From: Paraglaciecola sp. MB-3u-78
GTDB taxonomy: Bacteria; Pseudomonadota; Gammaproteobacteria; Enterobacterales; Alteromonadaceae
Length of the DNA: 64,000 nt
Assembly: GCF_002835935.1 (NCBI RefSeq)
Contig: NZ_PJCF01000009.1
Span: 1-64,000 of the forward strand
Direction: 5' to 3'
The notes below the pieces were generated by a model. That model was given only the letters and a program-made list of their open reading frames with translations. It did not search any database and was not told the origin of the DNA. Below, piece by piece: positions 27,006-36,116 of the stretch. The position numbers and the translations under genes were made by a program. Positions within the stretch are counted from its first letter, which is position 1. Each line of letters starts with the position of its first letter.

Positions 27006-30000
27006 ATGTATAAATTTGCAATCAATCGTCCCATCACCATCCTTATGGCCGTCATGGCACTCATAATATTTGGTATCAAGTCATATACTTCAATGCCTTT
27101 GGCACTTTTTCCTAATGTTGATTTCCCCATAGTCACCATCCAAACGGGGTATCCTGGAGCAGACGCAAAAACGGTTGAATCTAAAATTACCGATAAAATT
27201 GAAGAAGCCGTTTCGGGTATTAATGGCATCGATAAGTTGGACTCAACCAGTTACGAAGGTTTGAGTTATGTCATCGTCAGATTTGATTTGAAAATAGACA
27301 TTAATGAAGCTGCTAACGATGTGCGAGATAAGATTGGCGGGGTGATTTTACCCGATAACGCACTGGCTCCTCTGGTACAGAAAATTGCTACTGCAGGCGA
27401 GGCTATCAGTGTCTTTGTAGTCAGCAAAACAGGTGATATGTCTGCGCTGATGCAGCTAGTGGATGAAAAGATTAAACCGAAATTACAACGTATCCCCAAT
27501 GTGGGTGATGTGGATATCGACGGCTACCAAGACCGAGAAATTCGCATATTAGTCGATCCCTATCGACTCAATAAATACAATATCTCAGCCATTGAATTGC
27601 AAAATATAATTTCCAATGAAAATTTCAAATCCAGTTCAGGCAAGAGTATTAACGATAAACAAGAACTCATTATTAAATTTCATGGTGATTCTAAAGACAT
27701 TGACGCATTAGCCAATATAGAAATAAAACCTGGCTTACGTTTAAAAGATGTGGCCAAAGTCTTTGATGGATTAAGCGATGTAGAAAGTTACTCGTCTTAT
27801 AACGGCCAAGTCGGCGTGATGCTGAATATTATGAAAATATCAGGCACCAATGTCATTGGTATCATTGATGAAGCCAAACAATTATTACCCGAATTAAAAG
27901 CCCTTGCCGGGGACGATTACCAAGTAAGCTTAATCAAAGACCAGTCAGATAAGATCATGCACAGTGTCAACCAGGTAAAATTTGATTTAGTCTTTGGCGC
28001 CATATTAGCAATCATCATTGTTTTTTTATTTTTACGAAACCTTACCGCCACAATCGTTTCTGCACTGGCCATCCCCACATCTATTATCGGTACTTTTGCG
28101 ATCATTGATTACATGGGTTACGACCTGAATAAGTTAACCTTAATTGGACTCACCCTAGCAATAGGGATTTTCATAGACGATGCGATTGTAGTGATTGAAA
28201 ATATCAGTAAAAAAATGGAATCTGGCATGGAAGCATTTCAAGCTACCTATGAAGGTGTGCACGAAATTGCGTTTTCACTGTTAGCAATATCGGCGATGTT
28301 ATTGGCAGTTTTTATACCTGTTGCTTTTATGGGGGGACTAGTAGGCAAGTTTTTTAATGCGTTTGCCATGACAGTGGCGTCGGGTATCGTGCTGTCTTAT
28401 TTTGTGGCGATAATGTTTATTCCTACCATTGGCGCCCGTGTATTAAAACACAAAGAAACAAAATTTCATGCCAAAACAGAGCCCATGTTTACAGCATTGG
28501 ATAATGGCTATGTTAAAATTCTAAAGCCCCTGATCAGGTTTAAATATATAACTGTATTAGTGACCTTTGGATTCCTTATTTTATCCAGCAAAATATTTAC
28601 AAATGTAGGCATGGATTTTGTTCCTGCAGAAGACAATAGCGAATTTCAAATCACCGCTAAAGCCGAAGTAGGTACATCCATTACCGAAATGAAACATAGA
28701 ATGAAACCCATTATGGATGCCATCAAAAATGATAACATGGTTGATTATTATGCCCTGAGCATCGGTTATACAACAGCCAACGAGTCCCACAAAGCTTTGG
28801 TCTATGTAAAATTAAAGCCCATTGAACAACGAGGACTGGGTCAGGCAGACATCATAGTCAATTACCGTGAACAGTTTACATCCATACAATCTATGGCGTT
28901 GGCCGTTGAAAAGCTCCCACCCATTAATACTGGTAGCAGCAATGCACCGGTGCAAATTGTTATCACTGGAGACAGTTTAGAAAAGCTTAGGGAAATATCC
29001 CAACAAGCCTCCCAGATGTTAGGGAGTTTTGAAGGGGCTGTAGATATTGACAGTGATTACCAAGATGGAAAGCCTGAAATTACCATTTCTATCATAAGAC
29101 ATAATACTGCCAGATTAGGCATTACCGCGACGCAAATTGCAGCCTTGCTTAATGCAAATTATTCCAGTGATAGTAAGATCAGTAATTTTGAACAAAAAGG
29201 CAGAGAATACGACATCACCCTAAGATTTGATGATGATAGTCGCGCTAATATAGAGAATATTAGAAAATTACAAATCCGTGCTGCCAATGGTGAATATGTC
29301 TTTTTAGATGGCTTAATTCGTTTTGAACAAAGTAGTTCAATCGCCACTATTAACAGATTTGATCGCGAACGCAAAGTCATGGTCAGCAGTAACATATCCA
29401 ATGTGCCACTAAATTCAATCGTTAACCAGGTTGATGCCAATATAGCCAAAATATTGCCCGAAGGTTACAACTATAGGTTTTCCGGTGATGTTGAAAAAAT
29501 GCAAGAAACCGCCTTGTCATTTAGTACTGCGGTTGGCTTGGCAGTAATACTTATCTACCTAATACTGGCAGCACTTTACGAGTCGTTGATTCAACCCATT
29601 ATTATTATGATCACTATGCCATTGGCATTTACAGGGGTGATAACGGCATTAGGCCTAAGCGGCAATAATTTCTCTCTGTTTGTGATGATAGGTATCATTC
29701 TATTGTTAGGAATGGTCGGGAAAAACGCCATTTTGGTGGTGGATTTTGCCAACAGAGCAATAAAAGATGGCGAATCTGTTGATGATGCCCTTATCCATGC
29801 GGGCGAAAAACGCTTACGTCCAATTTTGATGACCACATTTGCCATGGTGGGTGCCATGATGCCATTAGCTTTTGGCAGTGGTGCTGGTCACGAAATGAAT
29901 TCACCTATGGCGTTATCTGTTATAGGCGGACTAATTAGCTCAACTATATTAGCCTTATTGGTAGTACCAGCCTTTTACAAAATTCTTTATCCCGTCGATA

Positions 30001-30038
30001 GCTGGCTCAGAAAATGGTATGAAGTTGGAAAGATTTAA
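27006..30038 (+). CDS. RND-family efflux transporter permease
   Basis: A 1010-residue inner-membrane proton-driven pump of the AcrB/HAE1 type. It shows MYKFAINRPITILMAVMALII as TM1, the porter domains VQTGYPGADAKTVESKIT and so on, the proton-relay pair in GIFIDDAIVVIEN, a second TM block from about 860 with GMVGKNAILVVDFANRAI, and LRPILMTTFAMVGAMMPLAF. Its substrate is probably hydrophobic or amphiphilic compounds. No outer membrane channel gene is in the operon, so it must borrow a TolC-like protein. Confidence 0.93.
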   Translation: MYKFAINRPITILMAVMALIIFGIKSYTSMPLALFPNVDFPIVTIQTGYPGADAKTVESKITDKIEEAVSGINGIDKLDSTSYEGLSYVIVRFDLKIDINEAANDVRDKIGGVILPDNALAPLVQKIATAGEAISVFVVSKTGDMSALMQLVDEKIKPKLQRIPNVGDVDIDGYQDREIRILVDPYRLNKYNISAIELQNIISNENFKSSSGKSINDKQELIIKFHGDSKDIDALANIEIKPGLRLKDVAKVFDGLSDVESYSSYNGQVGVMLNIMKISGTNVIGIIDEAKQLLPELKALAGDDYQVSLIKDQSDKIMHSVNQVKFDLVFGAILAIIIVFLFLRNLTATIVSALAIPTSIIGTFAIIDYMGYDLNKLTLIGLTLAIGIFIDDAIVVIENISKKMESGMEAFQATYEGVHEIAFSLLAISAMLLAVFIPVAFMGGLVGKFFNAFAMTVASGIVLSYFVAIMFIPTIGARVLKHKETKFHAKTEPMFTALDNGYVKILKPLIRFKYITVLVTFGFLILSSKIFTNVGMDFVPAEDNSEFQITAKAEVGTSITEMKHRMKPIMDAIKNDNMVDYYALSIGYTTANESHKALVYVKLKPIEQRGLGQADIIVNYREQFTSIQSMALAVEKLPPINTGSSNAPVQIVITGDSLEKLREISQQASQMLGSFEGAVDIDSDYQDGKPEITISIIRHNTARLGITATQIAALLNANYSSDSKISNFEQKGREYDITLRFDDDSRANIENIRKLQIRAANGEYVFLDGLIRFEQSSSIATINRFDRERKVMVSSNISNVPLNSIVNQVDANIAKILPEGYNYRFSGDVEKMQETALSFSTAVGLAVILIYLILAALYESLIQPIIIMITMPLAFTGVITALGLSGNNFSLFVMIGIILLLGMVGKNAILVVDFANRAIKDGESVDDALIHAGEKRLRPILMTTFAMVGAMMPLAFGSGAGHEMNSPMALSVIGGLISSTILALLVVPAFYKILYPVDSWLRKWYEVGKI

Positions 30039-30257
30039 TCCCCTTTGCTTTTCTGCTAATAAGTCGGCTTAACTATTGAATCAATGGTTGACGCCATTGG
30101 TTTTTATCCAAGTGAGTCGGCTAATATTTAGCTGCTTGATGTGGTAAACCTAAGTCTGCGTTTAGAGTTTGCAGGCCCTATGAGAAAGACAACATCACTC
30201 GTTATTTTTTCCATCCGTTATCCCCCTGCTCCATTAACATGCCTGTTCTGTTAATTT

Positions 30258-30298
30258 ATACCATTCCATATAAAAGAGTAATTAAGATGGAATGGTAT
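30258..30298. repeat. perfect 12-bp inverted repeat
   Basis: ATACCATTCCAT (30258-30269) and ATGGAATGGTAT (30287-30298) are exact reverse complements around a 17-base loop. It lies about 220 bases after the RND pump gene. There is no T-run. It may be a dispersed palindromic element. Confidence 0.7.
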
Positions 30299-30426
30299 TA
30301 GTTGTCAAAAAAACCTTCGAAGATGAAAATTAAAACCCGAATTGAATAGAAATTACTGGTAAACACCAAGCTGACTTAACTAAATTCTTGGAGGACTTCT
30401 GAATACTTGCTTATACCAATTAGTAA
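30299..30426. other. intergenic flank up to the IS66 element
   Basis: No gene was recognised between the RND operon (ending at 30038) and the IS66 left end, apart from the palindrome at 30258-30298. The eight bases ATTAGTAA (30419-30426) are the left copy of the IS66 target duplication. Confidence 0.5.
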
Positions 30427-30500
30427 GTAAGCGCTTAATAAACCGACGTACTTTCCAAGTATAAATATCCTTGTCATAATCTAACAGTTCACAGTAAGCG

Positions 30501-32093
30501 CTATTGAACGTGCGGGGGTAGCCAACTGGGTTTTGAATTTTTGAAATTCCATGGCAGGAGGTCTTCGATCTTTTCAACCGTGTCAGCATAGGGTAACGCC
30601 TTGAACACGGCATTGAGATAAGCGTAAGGTTCAAGCTCATGAATTTTGGCTGACTCAATCAGGCTATAATGGATTGCACTGGCATTAGCGCCTGCTGGGG
30701 TATCGGCAAATAACCAGGCGCGCCTACCAACAGCAAAGGGACGAATGGCATTTTCAGCCAGAATATTGCTGAGCCTCAGCCGACCATCCGTACTGTAAAC
30801 CATTAGCTTTTCCCACTGATTATGTAAATAGGTCATCGCCTTGCCCGTCAATCCTCCTTTGTCGACTCTGGGGCGATTGAGCTCCAGCCATGTTTTCAGC
30901 TCGCTGAGTATGGGCACACTTCTTTGTTGCCTGGCCTGATAAATTTCATCCGCGCTTAGCAATTTGATTTGACGCTCTACCACGTACAACTTATTGATAA
31001 GGCTCAGTGCCATATCCGCTTTGGTTACCTTGCCTTTCATTGCCCTGGGTTGCCCATCTTTGGCTTCACGGAATTTTCGTCGTGCATGATCCCAGCAACC
31101 CACCGAGATTAACTGATTTTGTCTGCATACCTCGTTATAACTGGCACAGCCATCGGTTTGCAGGTAGCCATGGGTAAACCCATCAAGCAGGCGCAAGGGT
31201 ACCTCCCTGCCACGGGAGGGATCGTATTCAAACAAGACACTTCGTTGCTGCGGTAACCCGCCCAGGGTTACCCACATCCATTTATGTGAAGTGGGCGAAC
31301 GATCTGGCTCTTTCAATACTTGAATGCGGGTTTCATCCGCACAAATCAGTGGGCCCGAATGTTGATGCTCCCTGAGTAGGTTAATTAAAGGTTGGGCTTG
31401 TTTCGACAGGGCAATCACCCAGTTGGCCAGTGTGGCCCTTGATATTTCACCGCCATAACGTTTGATGATGTTTTCAAGTCGATAAAGCGGCATGCCATCG
31501 GCGTATTTTGAAATAATGATATAGGTCATCAGGTTGACGCTCCCCATGGCCTTGGGGACAGGATGTTTGATAAGCTGGGCGGCTTTCACCGTGCGGCCAT
31601 CATCTTGTGTTTTGAAGGTCGCTTTTTCCTGCATGTATTCCAATACACGTACCTGAGCGGGAATGATATCCAGCTCTTCCCTGACTTTGACAAAGAAGGT
31701 GTCAATGGCACCCACTTTTTCTTCATCACTCAAATAAGCGAACACCTGAAGGCGGGGCAATTTGTCGGACAGTGGCTTGCGACCGGTTTTGGCCTTTGGC
31801 TCGTTGCCTGTAGGTAAAGGTGAGTCGACAGGCTCAGGCTCAGCCACCGCTTCTACTTCATTAAACAGGTGACCTTGCTGTGGTGGTGTTTGCTCAGAGC
31901 TGGCGCCAAAACGTTTTGAGTTGGCCAACCGCAAGTACTCTTCAAGCATCGCTATTCGTTTCTTTTGCTCGGCAATGACATCCGTTTTCTGTTCGATGAC
32001 ATCGTCTTTTTCAGACAGCAATGCGGTCATCTGGCTCATCGCATCCAGATGTAATTTTGCTTTATTTTCAGTGTCTTGCGGCGCTAATTTCAT
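30501..32093 (-). CDS. tnpC: IS66-family transposase TnpC
   Basis: 530 residues. The order is an N-terminal coiled coil (about 10-60: SEKDDVIEQKTDVIAEQKKRIAMLEEYL), the SKRFGASSEQ motif, a zinc-binding-like region, and the DDE domain with ICADETRIQVL and YLQTDGCASYNEVC, ending with RPFAVGRRAWLFADTPAGANASAIHYSLIESAK. The C-terminal IS66 part (LNAVFKALPYADTVEKIEDLLPW) is complete. Confidence 0.95.
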   Translation of the reverse strand: MKLAPQDTENKAKLHLDAMSQMTALLSEKDDVIEQKTDVIAEQKKRIAMLEEYLRLANSKRFGASSEQTPPQQGHLFNEVEAVAEPEPVDSPLPTGNEPKAKTGRKPLSDKLPRLQVFAYLSDEEKVGAIDTFFVKVREELDIIPAQVRVLEYMQEKATFKTQDDGRTVKAAQLIKHPVPKAMGSVNLMTYIIISKYADGMPLYRLENIIKRYGGEISRATLANWVIALSKQAQPLINLLREHQHSGPLICADETRIQVLKEPDRSPTSHKWMWVTLGGLPQQRSVLFEYDPSRGREVPLRLLDGFTHGYLQTDGCASYNEVCRQNQLISVGCWDHARRKFREAKDGQPRAMKGKVTKADMALSLINKLYVVERQIKLLSADEIYQARQQRSVPILSELKTWLELNRPRVDKGGLTGKAMTYLHNQWEKLMVYSTDGRLRLSNILAENAIRPFAVGRRAWLFADTPAGANASAIHYSLIESAKIHELEPYAYLNAVFKALPYADTVEKIEDLLPWNFKNSKPSWLPPHVQ

Positions 32094-32128
32094 GCCGTAA
32101 AGTATACCAAATTAGCGCATTGATTACC

Positions 32129-32494
32129 TTAAAAAACGGCCTCATAATGCAACTTTTTATGACCTTTCATGGCACTGATATCATAGCCATCAAGCAGCCA
32201 ATTAATTTGCTGCCCGGTCAGTGTTATCACCTTATCATCACGCTTTGGCCACTTGAACTTTTCCTCTGACAGGCTTTTGTAATACAACACAAAACCATTA
32301 TCTTCCCAGAACAGACACTTGATTTTATTACGCCGTTTATTGGTGAATGCATAAAGGTGACCGGCAAAGGGGTCGTGCCCCAACTCACATTCAATGATGG
32401 CAGATAATCCCAAGTGTGCCTTGCGAAAATCAATCGGCTGTTGGTAAAGAAAAACCTGAGTGAGCTCCACACCTGGACGCATCACTTTGCTCAC
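32129..32494 (-). CDS. tnpB: IS66-family accessory protein TnpB
   Basis: A 121-residue IS66 Orf2 protein. It has the usual VFLYQQPIDFRKAHLGLSAI, DPFAGHLYAFTNKRRNKIKCLFWEDNGFVLYYKSL and RLITLTG-like end. It is required with TnpA and TnpC for transposition in this family. It overlaps tnpA by four bases. Confidence 0.95.
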   Translation of the reverse strand: MSKVMRPGVELTQVFLYQQPIDFRKAHLGLSAIIECELGHDPFAGHLYAFTNKRRNKIKCLFWEDNGFVLYYKSLSEEKFKWPKRDDKVITLTGQQINWLLDGYDISAMKGHKKLHYEAVF

Positions 32495-32814
32495 GACAAC
32501 AACTCGGCTAATTGTTTAACCACTGACACGTTACTTGCCGTGATACCTATCAGACGAACACCATTGGTAAAGTGCAATGAGAGTGGATCATGATGTTGCG
32601 GCTCAGGTAATCGCTGCACACTGACAAAACCGGAGGGTTTGTGGTTAATGGGTACCAGTGCGGTTGAGTATTTGCGTTTGTGGTAGCTGAAGTTGTGTGG
32701 ACACAGGTCGTGATCTCGACAATAGGCAGCTTGGGTTAAACCTGAGTCACGCCACTGAGTCACATGCTCACGCCACAGCGGAGCTTCCTGCTTTAAATTT
32801 GATGTTGCGGTCAC
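32491..32814 (-). CDS. tnpA: IS66-family accessory protein TnpA
   Basis: A 107-residue IS66 Orf1 protein with a helix-turn-helix (WREHVTQWRDSGLTQAAYCRDHDL) and FSYHKRKY. It is the first gene of the element, about 85 bases inside the right end, and overlaps tnpB through an ATGA junction. Confidence 0.92.
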   Translation of the reverse strand: MTATSNLKQEAPLWREHVTQWRDSGLTQAAYCRDHDLCPHNFSYHKRKYSTALVPINHKPSGFVSVQRLPEPQHHDPLSLHFTNGVRLIGITASNVSVVKQLAELLS

Positions 32815-32976
32815 TTTGTTTTCCTCATACGTTTGTAATGAGGAAATTATGCAGCAGATTGCCCGTCGGAATAAGGACGTAGGTTTATTAAGCGCTTACA
32901 TTAGTAATGCCCTCAAAAGGTTTTTATTTCAACTATAGTGATAGGTGAATAAGGTGATTTTTGATACGAGGGAAAC

Positions 32977-33183
32977 ATGCCATCACATATTTATAAACAC
33001 GTTGAGTTAACTGGCTCGTCCCTACTTGGCATGGAACAGGCCATCAACGATGCGTTAGCAAAGGCTAGTGAGTCTATCCACAATATGCGCTGGTTTGAGG
33101 TAATCGACACGCGCGGTCACATCGAGAATGGTAAGGCTGCACACTGGCAGATCACTATTAAGGTTGGATTTACCCTGGATTAA
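32977..33183 (+). CDS. dodecin family flavoprotein
   Basis: A 68-residue dodecin, a small protein that assembles into dodecamers storing flavins and sometimes CoA. It shows [12 protein letters not shown] (4-15), a helix with [12 protein letters not shown], the flavin-stacking Trp in [16 protein letters not shown], and the closing [16 protein letters not shown] precedes the ATG. It is monocistronic, 77 bases past the IS66 right end. Confidence 0.9.
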   Translation: MPSHIYKHVELTGSSLLGMEQAINDALAKASESIHNMRWFEVIDTRGHIENGKAAHWQITIKVGFTLD

Positions 33184-33234
33184 TGGCCAGTGGTCTTAGT
33201 ACAGGAATAATATGACTATCATCCATTTTTGTTG

Positions 33235-33275
33235 GAAAATAGTTAGGAAATAGTTAGGAAATAAATAGAGTTAGG
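33235..33275. repeat. short direct repeat GAAATAGTTAG
   Basis: Three near copies of an 11-base unit (GAAAATAGTTAG, GAAATAGTTAG, GAAATAAATAGAGTTAG) occur in tandem in the leader region of the CBS gene. Confidence 0.55.
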
Positions 33276-33348
33276 TTTATCTTAATGCCTCTAGACTTTA
33301 CTCTGATAATAATTAAAAGCCCAAGTCTGAGGCAACTAAGGAAATAAA

Positions 33349-33768
33349 GTGGAATCATTAAAAGTTGGCGATTATATGAATACCCATCCAGTTACCTTTA
33401 CCAATGAAATGCCGGTGGTGGAAGCGGTTGAACGTTTGTTAAGTGTCCATCAAACCGGAGGGCCGGTGATCGATGAATACAAAAAAGTAATTGGATTTTT
33501 GTCAGAACAAGACTGTCTCAAACAGATGATGGCGTCGAGTTATTATCAGGAACAGATCTGCCTAGTAAAAGACATAATGCGCACAGCAGTATTGTCCATA
33601 AAACCCTATACCTCTGTATTTGAGCTTGCCCAGGTGATGTTAGGCGAAAAACCTAAGTTTTATCCCGTCGTGGATGATGACGGCTACTTACTGGGCACTA
33701 TTAATCGAACCGCGGTATTAAATGCTATCGATGTACATTTTAAAGATGGCTACAAAAAGATGGGATAA
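33349..33768 (+). CDS. CBS domain-containing protein
   Basis: A 139-residue protein made of two CBS motifs in tandem: VGDYMNTHPVTFTNEMPVVEAVERLL...GGPVIDEYKKVIGFLSEQDCLKQM, and VKDIMRTAVLSIKPYTSVFELAQVML...FYPVVDDDGYLLGTINRTAVLNAI. Such stand-alone pairs bind adenine nucleotides. The start is GTG 33349, supported by AAGGA 5 bases upstream. It has no operon partner. Confidence 0.88.
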   Translation: MESLKVGDYMNTHPVTFTNEMPVVEAVERLLSVHQTGGPVIDEYKKVIGFLSEQDCLKQMMASSYYQEQICLVKDIMRTAVLSIKPYTSVFELAQVMLGEKPKFYPVVDDDGYLLGTINRTAVLNAIDVHFKDGYKKMG

Positions 33769-33886
33769 AAATCTGTTTGTCACTAAATCTTCACTGCGAC
33801 TAGTGAACAGCTAGTATCTACTTTGCAGATAAACTGACTAAATGTCAGCGGATCCTAGATTTTGCCGCACAGTTCTTCTAGGATCT
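33769..33886. other. structured intergenic region
   Basis: It contains a perfect 9-bp inverted repeat GATCCTAGA (33851-33859) and TCTAGGATC (33877-33885) immediately before a strong terminator. No ORF. It could be the 3' end of the CBS transcript or the body of a small RNA. Confidence 0.4.
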
Positions 33887-33928
33887 GCCCTCGATTTTCG
33901 TCTTCGCGTCAACTCGGGGCTTTTTTTT
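33887..33928 (+). terminator. rho-independent terminator
   Basis: GCCC(t)CGA (33887-33894) pairs with TCGGGGC (33914-33920) with one bulge, followed by eight T residues. It lies 119 bases after the CBS gene stop. Confidence 0.75.
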
Positions 33929-34003
33929 GGACAATCATTCTGACACTAAGGGAGTCCCCCTAAATATCTAGAATAGTTCTAACACTGGATATATAAAAAT
34001 ATT

Positions 34004-34080
34004 AAAAGCACGCTCCCCGTTATCGTCCTGATAGTTTTGACTCGGATCCCTTCGAGCCAGTTACTTTTTTATAAAGGCCA
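34004..34080. repeat. dispersed intergenic repeat, second copy
   Basis: The order aaaagcacgct, cctgatagtttt, gactcggatccc, ttcgagccagttactttttta matches the block at 5660-5750 with substitutions and a shorter central part. No credible gene is present around it. Confidence 0.55.
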
Positions 34081-34403
34081 GCGAAAGCTGTTCCATATTT
34101 AATCCGTAAATATGGAACAGCAAAAAAGAGTAATCGGCACCCAAGCTCAACAAGCGAACGCCATAGATGTCGGAAGGTAGAATAACGCAGGAGCAGTTAT
34201 CGAGATGCAGGTAGCGCCAGCCCATATTATTGATTAAACCATCAAACAATTGAGGGTTTAATCACATCCAGAATAACAAAGTTATCAATCTCCATACCTA
34301 AGTATCACCTTGCAGATTTTTTAATCAATTTAGATAGTCTTTAATGGCTTCATCAAAACGCAGCAACGGCTGTAAATAAACTTAAACACCGAGGAACTTA
34401 ACC

Positions 34404-34799
34404 ATGTTGAAAATAGTTAAAACTTCTATCGCAATCGCTGCAATCTCTTTATTTACTGCAGGCAACGCACAAGCTGACATAAACGAAGCATTACAAAACA
34501 TCTGCACTATCGTTAAAGCAGATGACAAAGGTGAACTACGTAAAAAAATGAAACGTGTTCAGTCTGACTTTAGAATGAAGCTTAAAGATTACTACACGGG
34601 TGTTTCTTGTGGTGGTAACAGCCTCATTCGCACTGCTATGATTAGCAACGCGGTTGAAACAGGTATCCTGATGATTAAAAAAATGCCAAGAGGCGACTTA
34701 AGCTCACCAGAGTCAGACGGAAAAACAGTATTGACTTGGGCTTCTGAAAATGGATTAGGTACTTCAGCTATCGTGGCTGTTCTTAAAGACAGAATATAA
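34404..34799 (+). CDS. DUF3718 domain-containing exported protein
   Basis: A 131-residue protein with a signal peptide (MLKIVKTSIAIAAISLFTAGNAQA, cleavage after about residue 24). The mature part, beginning DINEALQNICTIVKADDKGELRKKMKR and containing YYTGVSCGGNSLIRTAM with two Cys that could form a disulfide, fits DUF3718, a family of small periplasmic proteins of unknown role. GAGGAA precedes the ATG, and a strong terminator follows at 34894. Confidence 0.82.
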   Translation: MLKIVKTSIAIAAISLFTAGNAQADINEALQNICTIVKADDKGELRKKMKRVQSDFRMKLKDYYTGVSCGGNSLIRTAMISNAVETGILMIKKMPRGDLSSPESDGKTVLTWASENGLGTSAIVAVLKDRI

Positions 34800-34801
34800 G
34801 T

Positions 34802-34824
34802 TACGGGCTAAGGCTACGGGCTAC
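34802..34824. repeat. heptad-like repeat GGGCTA/GGCTAC
   Basis: tacgggctaa and ggctacgggctac repeat immediately after the DUF3718 stop codon. They resemble the GAGCTAC repeats in the his operon but with GGGCTAC units. Confidence 0.5.
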
Positions 34825-34893
34825 AAAAGAATTGTTCTTGAACGAACTGACAGTTCAACATGGTAGGTTGGTTATTCTAATTAAATAACTGCC

Positions 34894-34929
34894 CATAAAA
34901 AAACGGCCTTTCTTGAGGCCGTTTTTTTA
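34894..34929. terminator. bidirectional rho-independent terminator
   Basis: AAAAAAACGGCCT pairs with AGGCCGTTTTTTT around ttcttg, with runs of A and T on both sides. It lies between the DUF3718 gene and the convergent oxidoreductase operon and can serve both. Confidence 0.9.
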
Positions 34930-35084
34930 TGTCTGAATATAAAATAAACCTGAGTCACAGAAAAAACACATCTTTATAATCTGTTCTTTTGTGTAAGTCA
35001 TCCACTGCAGCAAAGCGTCATTGGTGTCTATTACAGTGAAATGCTTTTAGTCTTAGTTCGAAGCGATGAAGCAAGAAGCTGCTC

Positions 35085-36059
35085 TTAAGGCCTTAAAGTC
35101 ATTTTACCTTTTACTTCTCGGTTCATGACTTTATTCAACGCATCTTTGGCATTTTCTAAAGGTACCACTTCATCGACGACCACTTTGACTTTACCTTGCA
35201 CATACCATAACAATAACTCTTTCATATTAGTGGCAAAGTCTTTTGGTTGATGCTGGGTAAACGAGCCCCAAAATACGCCCATCACTGAATAACCTTTTAC
35301 TAAGGCTAAATTCACGGGGAATTCCGGGATAGTGCCGCCAGCAAAGCCGACCACTAACAGTCTGCCATTCCAAGCCATGCTTCTTGAACATGCATGGAAA
35401 GTATCGCCGCCAACACATTCATACACCACATCAACACCTTTGCCATCGGTCACTTCTTTAATGGCGGTTTTTAAGTCGGTTTCTGTGTAATTAATGAGAA
35501 TGTCTGCACCATTGGCTTTGGCCATATCTAACTTTTCTTGGGTAGAACAAACCGCAATAACCGTTGCGCCCATCTCTTTGCCAATTTGCACCGCGGCTAA
35601 ACCCGTTCCACCAGCCGCACCTGTAACCAATAATGTTTCACCTGGATGAATTTGTGCCCGTTGTTTGAGTGCGTGATGGGCAGTGGCGTGAGCAGTCACT
35701 AATGCAGCCGCTTCTTCATCAGAGATTTCGTCAGGAATAGGCATAATGTGCGAAACAGGACATAATACTTTTTCAGCATAACCACCTAACATACACATGG
35801 CAATCACTCGCATACCGACTCTAAGGTGAGGCACACCCTCGCCTAATTCGCTTATTACGCCTGCAACTTCATTACCTGGTACAAATGGAAATGGGGGTTT
35901 CGACTGATACAAACCTTGCACCAATAATCCGTCAGGGAAGTTGACTCCACATGCTTTGACATCCACAACCACATGGCCTTTTATGGCAACTGGATCGGGG
36001 ATATCTTTATATTTCAGTTGTTCTACTGGGGCAAATTCTTCACATACTATGGCTTTCAT
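35085..36059 (-). CDS. zinc-independent MDR-family NADPH:quinone oxidoreductase
   Basis: 324 residues. The start is ATG 36059 (MKAIVCEEF), with AAGGAGA upstream; a further 10 in-frame codons are not conserved. It is a medium-chain dehydrogenase fold without the zinc Cys cluster. The GroES-like part has VDVKACGVNFPDGLLVQG and PGNEVAGVI, and the nucleotide-binding part has LLVTGAAGGTGLAAVQIGK. It is the last gene of a four-gene operon with acyl-CoA dehydrogenase; in relatives this enzyme is often part of such fatty-acid clusters. The substrate is inferred only. Confidence 0.85.
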   Translation of the reverse strand: MKAIVCEEFAPVEQLKYKDIPDPVAIKGHVVVDVKACGVNFPDGLLVQGLYQSKPPFPFVPGNEVAGVISELGEGVPHLRVGMRVIAMCMLGGYAEKVLCPVSHIMPIPDEISDEEAAALVTAHATAHHALKQRAQIHPGETLLVTGAAGGTGLAAVQIGKEMGATVIAVCSTQEKLDMAKANGADILINYTETDLKTAIKEVTDGKGVDVVYECVGGDTFHACSRSMAWNGRLLVVGFAGGTIPEFPVNLALVKGYSVMGVFWGSFTQHQPKDFATNMKELLLWYVQGKVKVVVDEVVPLENAKDALNKVMNREVKGKMTLRP

Positions 36060-36116
36060 TACACTCTCCTTGAAAGATCTGATATTCAAGTAAAACCCTA
36101 AGGTTTTACTTGAATA

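Larger units (their letters stand above)
30427..32899 (-). mobile_element. IS66-family insertion sequence, complete
   Basis: The inverted ends start GTAAGCGCTTAATAAACC on both sides (30427 and, on the opposite strand, 32899). They are flanked by a perfect 8-bp target duplication ATTAGTAA (30419-30426 and 32900-32907), the length typical of IS66. It carries tnpA, tnpB and tnpC on the minus strand, all intact. Confidence 0.96.

Noticed and set aside
34061-34249. Minus-strand frame of 62 residues
   Set aside because: It overlaps the dispersed intergenic repeat and lacks any start signal.
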